NCBI GenBank assembly: GCA_964472545.1
Contig: CAYYNP010000057.1
Coordinates: 1 to 38,823 of the forward strand
Source of the DNA: CAYYNP01 sp964472545
GTDB taxonomy: Bacteria > Planctomycetota > Planctomycetia > Pirellulales > Thermoguttaceae
Reading direction: 5' to 3'
DNA length: 38,823 bases
The notes beneath the pieces are model-generated. The model saw only the letters and a program-made list of their open reading frames with translations, did no database searches and was not told where the DNA came from. Both the position numbers and the translations under genes were made by a program. Of this stretch, positions 34,601 to 38,823 are shown piece after piece; position 1 is the stretch's first letter, and every line of letters begins with the position of its first letter.

Positions 34601-34738
34601 CCGGCCACGCCCAAGGGCGACCGCTTCGAGTTCGAGCCGTTCGAGGCCCGTTACATTCGAGTGCATATGCTCTACCACAGCCTCAACAAGGGCGTGCATA
34701 TTGTCGAGGTCAAGGCGTTTGCGGCGGACGAAGAGTGA
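31649..34738 (+). CDS. Large exported carbohydrate-active protein with C-terminal discoidin domain
   Basis: With the ATG at 31649, which overlaps the preceding stop, the product is 1029 aa. Residues 10-36 are a palindromic repeat (31678-31757) read in frame, ahead of the signal-like LMAAIVLSIAATGRADG. The ATG at 31784 is the alternative start but lacks a ribosome site. Residues ~50-300 are beta-rich (supersandwich-like). Residues ~320-650 look like an (alpha/alpha)6 barrel of the glycosidase type (SYRAALVHLILATRSQNG, DALFLNDYMDMLLAYDTAG, IVTSHGQGLFALAYHHVI, GYHTCHNLFALLALR, LYDWTPG). Residues ~690-800 are beta-rich again. Residues ~895-1029 are an F5/8 type C (discoidin) sugar-binding domain (ALAVDGNASDLRSSWQTDPY, YYRYTVEVSRDGKHWQRV, EARYIRVHML). 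The enzyme family and catalytic acids cannot be assigned by eye. It probably breaks down a polysaccharide outside the cytoplasm. Confidence 0.8.
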   Translation: MNTITQHILLGGWWQSAAVPQTFRDSGAPLRSAPATPQSPSIGPLMAAIVLSIAATGRADGPMFDPAIDPPDAEWCYAAQSTTVIGLPFVPEPVQVTFDGAVYTRYAELAFFYGHSLRPVMARNKTFLDGWIPVVGYGWQDGPVAYHLEVFSAELPELGRDNLVQFARLSMKNTGDTAAEGVVAAGIRGSAGHFRKGGPHEPVLPATRFAVHGNGLTRNGKLVYGFSPSAETYAVAGVPYRGPFRAVEHHVTDRAATGLSVYRRTLEPGATFHAIFKLPRVPLEKADRIAAVHAADYRKHREATIAYWKNLLGSCRFEIPEPRVNDSYRAALVHLILATRSQNGRRRQGSGLPYDALFLNDYMDMLLAYDTAGLTQFAEPNVDWLIAKQHASGMFIDVHNRGNDEIVTSHGQGLFALAYHHVITRDRAYGERVYPQIRRGVRLILDDHRSDKHGLIRPSIPYDAPMVTGYHTCHNLFALLALRTSIRAARLLGNEGDADAWSKAEQSYAAAIVKALDRIYEKEGYVRSGLYDWTPGLVQGRGPVNEFPNQDWENNLLVYPTELFGPHDPRVRTTLATIRARKYREGCMTYRNGMHVHQYVTLNQANQYRAIGDQRHALLDLYHVLLHNGSTHEGFENLVVPWSTRTPTASCPPPHAWAAAKTALFIRNMMVCEYGGRAGMLEGERDLHLFSLISPAWMRPGRRVAIRNAPTEMGRVSALLSFTSAGAELALEADFRRPPRYVVFRIPYGVELEAFTSDADTAFTSDGQLFFTSDMTRASIRWRAKPGAHDGNYQAILEGYRREYGFIVKDDNYDPARAGKPFLLPDERDHPAEPLSFDLVRRAFCKEYGRRFEEYVANGGAPYPVEPPRLLDAAERRAEFVKRFGSVTPATLGITTGRPATASASIAAHPPALAVDGNASDLRSSWQTDPYPATLTIDTEAMRTLGAIHVWPYWGAGRYYRYTVEVSRDGKHWQRVGDKSRNTTPATPKGDRFEFEPFEARYIRVHMLYHSLNKGVHIVEVKAFAADEE
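31678..31757. repeat. Long inverted repeat, family D copy 2, inside a gene start
   Basis: Left arm 31678-31709 and right arm 31727-31757 pair along their length apart from a one-base indel and one mismatch (core GCAGAGCGCAGCGGTGCCCC). The spacing to the ATG at 31649 keeps it in frame with the glycosidase-like gene. Confidence 0.9.
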
Positions 34739-34773
34739 CGTGGGCGCGGTTCATCCGATTTCGGCGATCCCCC

Positions 34774-34843
34774 GTTTAGCCGCCGCCGGTACGGCGGCGT
34801 AGCATCAGACAGCGTTACGCCGCCGTACCGGCGGCGGCTAAAC
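34774..34843. terminator. Perfect 28-base inverted repeat between convergent genes
   Basis: GTTTAGCCGCCGCCGGTACG... (34774-34801) and its exact complement (34816-34843) are separated by 14 bases. It sits between the stops of the discoidin gene and the S46 peptidase gene and can fold on either strand. It has no T-run, so it is a repeat element that may double as a bidirectional terminator. Confidence 0.7.
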
Positions 34844-34881
34844 GCGAGAGGCACAAGGCGCTCCGGTGCGTTGCACGCACC

Positions 34882-36939
34882 CTACCGCCCCAACTCATCC
34901 GCCAATCGCCCGGCGTCGTAGACCTTCCTGAGCGCTTCGAGAATCGCCGCCGAGTGGACGCTCACCGCTCGGGCGACGTCGTCGGTGTAGATGTAGTCGG
35001 CGGTGAGCGACTGGATGTTGCCGTCGAAGATGATGCCGACAAAGCGGCCGGCGCGGTCGATCACGGGGCTGCCGGAGTTGCCGCCGATGATGTCGGCCGT
35101 GCAGACGAAGTTCATCGGGGTCGACGCGTCGAGCCGATCGCGGGCGGCGTGCCAACTTGCGGGAAGCTCCCAAGGTTCCTTCGCTCCGTGCCGTTTTTCG
35201 TGCTCGAAGGCTTCGCCGATCGTGGTCCACGGCGGGATCGGCCGGCCGTTTTCGACGTAGCCTTTGACCGGGCCGAAGGCCAGGCGGAGCGTGAACGTGG
35301 CGTCCGGATAGCCGTCGGTGCCTTGGATGGCCGATTGCACCTCGGCGATTTGGGCGTAGGCCTGGCGCTGGAGTTCGTCCAACTCGTCGTGGATCTTCCG
35401 CAGCCGGCGCCATTCCGGTTCCATCGCCCGGGCGAGTTGGATCAGCGGATCGCCGGAGGCCTCGATCGCTTCCCGACCGCCCTCGGCCAACTCCTTGCGA
35501 ACGGCAACGTCGGTCAGCTTCGTTCCGGCGAGCAACTCGGCCGCCCTGGCTGACGGCGTTTTGCCGGAAAGCACCGTCTCGACCAGCGGATGATCCCCGC
35601 CGCGGCGCTCGACGAACAGTGCCAGTGAGTCGGCCAGCGTGATTTGCTCGAGATCGTCGTAGATCGGGGCCGTGGAATACAACTGCTGCAAGAGCGACTC
35701 TCGGGCCGATTCGCGGAATTCCCGCAGCCGCTCGGCGTTGGGCTTCTCGTCTTCGGCCGCCATCAACACCAATCGCTGGGCCGTACGGAAGCGCCGTCCG
35801 GAAAAGCTGGCCGTTTGACCCAGCAATAGTCCGCGGCGGGTTTGCACGTCGAGGATCTGTTGCCAGGCCTCGGTGTGCTCGCGCAGCTTGGGGTCCTTCT
35901 CCACCTGCCGAAGCAGCTTGCGTTCTTCCCGTTGCTTGCGGGCCATCAGTGCCGGGTCTTGCAGGCCCTGCAACATGCCGGTGTAGGCCTTGCGTGCGTT
36001 TTGGATGCCGTGCAAGTCGTCGTTTGCGCGGCGCTTTTGTTCTTCGCCTTCGAGGCTGAACTGTTGCAGGAGGATCTCGCGCCGCCGCATATAGTCGAGC
36101 CGATACGGCAGGTCGCGGTCGCGTTGGGCCTTTAGGGCGGCCACCGTATAGATCCGCCGCGTGCGTCCGGGATTGCCGCAGACAAAGACCACCTCGCCGT
36201 CGTCGGCACCGGTTTCAGAGAATTCGAGGAAGTGCTTGGTCTTCGCCGGCTTGCCGTCTTCATAAACGCGGAACATACAGACGTCGAGGCAGAAGCGGGG
36301 ATACTCGAAGTTGTCGGCGTCGCCGCCGAAAAAGGCGATCGCCGATTCCGGGGCCCAAACCAGCCGCACGTCGGTGTATTTGCGGTAGCGATAGAGGTGA
36401 TACTTGGCTCCGCCGAAAAGCGTCACCACGTCGCTTCGCAGGCCGGTCTTTTCGAGCGACTCCTTCTCGATCTGCGACATCACGGCCCGGCGTGCGGCGG
36501 CCGCCTCGGCCGCGGTAGCGTCGGACTTCACGGCGGCCAACACCCGTGCGGTGACGTCTTCAACGGCCACCAGTTGGTTCAGTTCCAGGTCCGGCGCCTC
36601 GAGTTCCTCGGCCGGCGTCTTGGCGTAGAAGCCGTCGCGGTAGACGTTACGTTCGGGCGTGGAGAGTTTGTGCAGCGTGTCGGCTCCGACGTGGTGGTTG
36701 GTCAGCACCAGCCCCGTGCTGGAGACGAACGAGGCCGACCCACCCGAGTTGAACCGCACCGATGCCAGCCGCACGTGCTCGACCCACTCGTCGGTCGGCT
36801 CGAAATCGTATTGCGATTTGAGATGCGCTTTTGGCAAATCGTCCAAGAGCCACATGCCTTCGTCGGCCGAGGCCGTCGTGCAAGCGGTGAGACACAACAA
36901 GAGGAGCACGTATCGGAAACGTCGACTGGCGATCTGCAT
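34882..36939 (-). CDS. S46 family dipeptidyl peptidase, exported, 685 aa
   Basis: Removes dipeptides from the N-terminus of peptides in the periplasm. The start at 36939 gives a compact signal peptide (RFRYVLLLLCLTACTTASA), possibly lipoprotein-like. GGAG lies 9 bases upstream; a TTG at 36963 is an in-frame alternative. Chymotrypsin-type triad: His in LTNHHVG (82/83), Asp in FGGDADNFEYPR (204-215) and Ser622 in GGNSGSPV. The long helical insertion between (about 255-480) is the S46 cap. EGMWLLDDLP at the mature N-terminus is the family hallmark. The residue 18 positions after the active serine, which is Arg in the acidic-specific DPP11 and Gly in DPP7, is Gly640 here (FVGIIFDGN). A DPP7-like preference for hydrophobic P1 residues is therefore inferred. 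It is a single gene. Confidence 0.92.
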   Translation of the reverse strand: MQIASRRFRYVLLLLCLTACTTASADEGMWLLDDLPKAHLKSQYDFEPTDEWVEHVRLASVRFNSGGSASFVSSTGLVLTNHHVGADTLHKLSTPERNVYRDGFYAKTPAEELEAPDLELNQLVAVEDVTARVLAAVKSDATAAEAAAARRAVMSQIEKESLEKTGLRSDVVTLFGGAKYHLYRYRKYTDVRLVWAPESAIAFFGGDADNFEYPRFCLDVCMFRVYEDGKPAKTKHFLEFSETGADDGEVVFVCGNPGRTRRIYTVAALKAQRDRDLPYRLDYMRRREILLQQFSLEGEEQKRRANDDLHGIQNARKAYTGMLQGLQDPALMARKQREERKLLRQVEKDPKLREHTEAWQQILDVQTRRGLLLGQTASFSGRRFRTAQRLVLMAAEDEKPNAERLREFRESARESLLQQLYSTAPIYDDLEQITLADSLALFVERRGGDHPLVETVLSGKTPSARAAELLAGTKLTDVAVRKELAEGGREAIEASGDPLIQLARAMEPEWRRLRKIHDELDELQRQAYAQIAEVQSAIQGTDGYPDATFTLRLAFGPVKGYVENGRPIPPWTTIGEAFEHEKRHGAKEPWELPASWHAARDRLDASTPMNFVCTADIIGGNSGSPVIDRAGRFVGIIFDGNIQSLTADYIYTDDVARAVSVHSAAILEALRKVYDAGRLADELGR

Positions 36940-36964
36940 GGGGCCGTTCTCCAAGTAGGGCAAC

Positions 36965-37041
36965 GGGTGGCTGGGGTCGAGTGCAACGAGCCCCCAGTGA
37001 GCTACATTCTGGGGGCTCGCCGCACTCGACCCCAGCCACCC
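36965..37041. repeat. Long inverted repeat, family D variant copy
   Basis: Arms of 33 bases (36965-36997 and 37009-37041) match at 31 positions. The outer GGGTGGCTGGGG/CCCCAGCCACCC is shared with the other D copies, but the inner part (TCGAGTGCAACGAG) differs. It lies between two divergent genes, in the upstream region of the S46 gene. Confidence 0.88.
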
Positions 37042-37053
37042 ACGGTATGCGCT

Positions 37054-37073
37054 CTGAATTCTTGCGAATTCAG
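37054..37073. repeat. Short perfect palindrome CTGAATTC/GAATTCAG
   Basis: Eight-base arms around loop TTGC, followed by CTACATC. It lies 112 bases before the last gene, directly after the family D repeat. Confidence 0.65.
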
Positions 37074-37185
37074 CTACATCTTACGCGACGGGTAAGGCAG
37101 GGGCAATCGCGCGCGACTTGCACGCCGGGCAGCCGCCGACTAGCCTGTATGGTGAGTTGCCCTCTTCGTGGGACCGGAGATACCG

Positions 37186-38823
37186 ATGAGACCGTTTGTC
37201 CGACACCTTGCCTTGCCAGTAATCCTCCTCGCGTGCCATGCGGTCGACGCGCTTGGGGCCGACGCGACACCCCGGCCCCGCCGTGGGTCGCGACTCTTCT
37301 TCCGTATGCTCGGTGCGCAGACCAACGCCCCGATCCTTCCCAAAACGCGTTCCGCCTGGACACAGGACCGGCAGACGCGGACCGGCAGCACGGGCTCGTC
37401 GGACTTGGGGTTCTCGGAGTATCCGTTCTGCTTCGGCACAATGGATTTCACGTTCATCGAAGAGCACGCCGTCTACCCGCGGCTGGTCTCCGGCGCGAAG
37501 GCCGACGAGTCGATCGTCAACACGGCCGATATTCTCGTCGACCACGTCTATCAGCCCGACGGATGCGTTTGGGGGGCCGCCGGTCGGGAAATTGTGCAGA
37601 CGTTCACGGCCACGCGGCCGGAGTTGGTGAGCATGACGATGTTGGTGGCGTCGGAGCCGGGCACGTTTCGCGCGACGCTGCACGAAGGCGGACCCGGCGG
37701 GCGGCAGATCGGGCCGGCCAAGACGTTTTCGTCGGGACATTCAACTGGTTGGGGCACGGCCCGATGGACGGGCGGACAGGCCCCGCTGGAAATCGGGCGG
37801 ACCTACGGCCTGCGAATCGTGCGTTGCGACGGCAAGGCCTGGACGCCGTACCTGCACGCCACCGGCAACGCTTACGACGGCGGCATGCTCTCGATCGACG
37901 GCCGGCCGCAGCCGGATTCGGACCTGGCGGTCTGGATCGTTGAGGAACCGGCCGATCTGCGTCGGGCGATCATCGACGGGGCCGACGAAAACGGCTGGAC
38001 GTTTGCAACTACCGCCGTGACGTTCCGGCCGCGGACGCCCAGCGTGCGGTTGATTTCGCTGTGCGTTTCGCCCGTGACGGCCGACGACCAAAGCGGCGGG
38101 CATTGCGATCTGGTAGCACGGGTAACCACTCCGGACGGAGAAGTGGCGGCCGGGCCGAAGCGGTGTCTGGCCGTGGGGTCCAAGGGAGGTTCGCTTACGG
38201 CCCATCTTCTGTTTGCCGGCGACGAACTCGAGGTAACGCCCGGCGAGCCGTATCGCATCGAGGTCACGACCATGCCGCACAAGCAAGAGGAGTTGCCGCC
38301 GGATGCAGCATTTGCTGCGGTGAAGCGCGACGTCCGCGCTCGCGTTTACGGCGAGCCGCAGCCGGGCGCCATGCCGTGTATCCACAACCTGCGGATCACG
38401 TACAACAAAGACAGCGAACTGCAATTCAATTGGTCGCAGCCGATACCGGCCACCACGCAGATCGCGAGTTGGGGCTTAGGTGTCAACGGCGGCAAGGTGT
38501 TCGAGGTTCCGCCCGGCAAGACGGAAATCGCCATCGGCAAGTTCTGGGCCGGTCACGACTACGAACTCCAACTCACTTCGACCGGCCCCACCGGCCTGGC
38601 GTGGACCACGCCGCGCTATCTGATGCGGATGTTTCGCGGCACGGAGATCGTGCCGCTGAAGCAGCCGGAATATCCGCCGGCGTTTGTGACGATCGCCAAA
38701 CCGCGGCTTTCGGCAGCGCCGGAGTATGGCCCGTTGCGATATCTGTGGCAGGTGCCGGTGGACAACGGGGATTTTGAGGAAGGGCTCGAAGGTTGGAAGT
38801 GCTCCGGCGAGGACGAGATCTAC
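37186..38823 (+). CDS. Exported protein of unknown function, cut by the right edge
   Basis: The frame is open from the ATG at 37186, which has GGAG 6 bases upstream, to the last base: 546 residues without a stop. RPFVRHLALPVILLACHAVDALGA is a signal peptide. The mature part is mostly beta-strand: a first domain with FCFGTMDFTFIEEHAVYPRL, an internal Ig/jelly-roll-like region (EIVQTFTATRPELVSMTMLV, FRATLHEGGPGGRQIGPAKT, LEIGRTYGLRIVR), a second similar region (YRIEVTTMPH), and then PCIHNLRITYNKDSELQFNW. The last residues, NGDFEEGLEGW, are a typical start of a carbohydrate-binding-module-like sandwich. No catalytic signature is visible. It is probably a surface or secreted glycan-related protein. 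Overlapping frames on both strands were judged spurious because this one has the start, the signal peptide and consistent composition. Confidence 0.8.
   Translation, partial: MRPFVRHLALPVILLACHAVDALGADATPRPRRGSRLFFRMLGAQTNAPILPKTRSAWTQDRQTRTGSTGSSDLGFSEYPFCFGTMDFTFIEEHAVYPRLVSGAKADESIVNTADILVDHVYQPDGCVWGAAGREIVQTFTATRPELVSMTMLVASEPGTFRATLHEGGPGGRQIGPAKTFSSGHSTGWGTARWTGGQAPLEIGRTYGLRIVRCDGKAWTPYLHATGNAYDGGMLSIDGRPQPDSDLAVWIVEEPADLRRAIIDGADENGWTFATTAVTFRPRTPSVRLISLCVSPVTADDQSGGHCDLVARVTTPDGEVAAGPKRCLAVGSKGGSLTAHLLFAGDELEVTPGEPYRIEVTTMPHKQEELPPDAAFAAVKRDVRARVYGEPQPGAMPCIHNLRITYNKDSELQFNWSQPIPATTQIASWGLGVNGGKVFEVPPGKTEIAIGKFWAGHDYELQLTSTGPTGLAWTTPRYLMRMFRGTEIVPLKQPEYPPAFVTIAKPRLSAAPEYGPLRYLWQVPVDNGDFEEGLEGWKCSGEDEIY

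Noticed and set aside
36981..38777. Several overlapping frames at the right end on both strands
   Set aside because: The frame starting at 37186 has a Shine-Dalgarno sequence and a signal peptide and is open to the edge; the others are interrupted and lack such signals.

Overview
The window is GC-rich bacterial DNA and almost certainly comes from a planctomycete of the Pirellulales type. This is inferred, not searched. The signs are long exported proteins built from LamG, PD40, FG-GAP, PQQ or TPR modules, a hydrazine-synthase-alpha-like propeller joined to CxxCH haem sites, a small membrane protein with the FQFSLSTVFL-type N-terminus, and many different long palindromic repeats between genes. 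I count 18 coding regions, two cut by the window ends. I found no rRNA, tRNA, CRISPR array, transposase, integrase or plasmid function, and no gene-free stretch above 300 bases.

Layout. 1-9737 (minus): a cluster of a 2546-residue exported TPR/beta-module protein, a 591-residue TPR protein and the start of a third exported protein. 9974-13639 (minus): a LamG / propeller / di-haem protein. 13868-16395 (plus): an FG-GAP propeller protein and a Tat-exported aldo/keto reductase-fold protein. 16591-22299 (minus): a small membrane protein, an HlyD-type adaptor without its pump, a GH43 glycosidase and a glycyl radical enzyme. 22542-23822 (plus): a FabF-like ketosynthase. 23858-24904 (minus): a ROK glucokinase. 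25171-27117 (plus): an SH3-domain protein and a CYTH phosphohydrolase/cyclase. 27173-30445 (minus): an exported methyltransferase-like + PQQ-propeller fusion. 30710-34738 (plus): a cysteine-rich protein, a DUF3795 protein and a large carbohydrate-active protein, tightly spaced. 34882-36939 (minus): an S46 dipeptidyl peptidase. 37186 to the right edge (plus): an exported protein of unknown function.

Function. Most genes are single transcription units with their own sigma-70-like promoter, several of which can be read. The common theme is handling of polysaccharides and peptides outside the cytoplasm (GH43, the six-hairpin/discoidin protein, S46 peptidase, exported propellers) with sugar entry into metabolism through glucokinase. 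No single pathway is encoded.

The most unusual feature is the number of unrelated palindromic repeat families (at least eight) placed exactly at gene edges. Two copies supply the stop codon of the adjacent gene, and two are read in frame as N-terminal extensions ahead of signal peptides. Other points worth follow-up are an aldo/keto reductase that has lost three of four catalytic residues, a glycyl radical enzyme with GCVT in place of GCVE and no activase nearby, and a methyltransferase-like domain behind a signal peptide.
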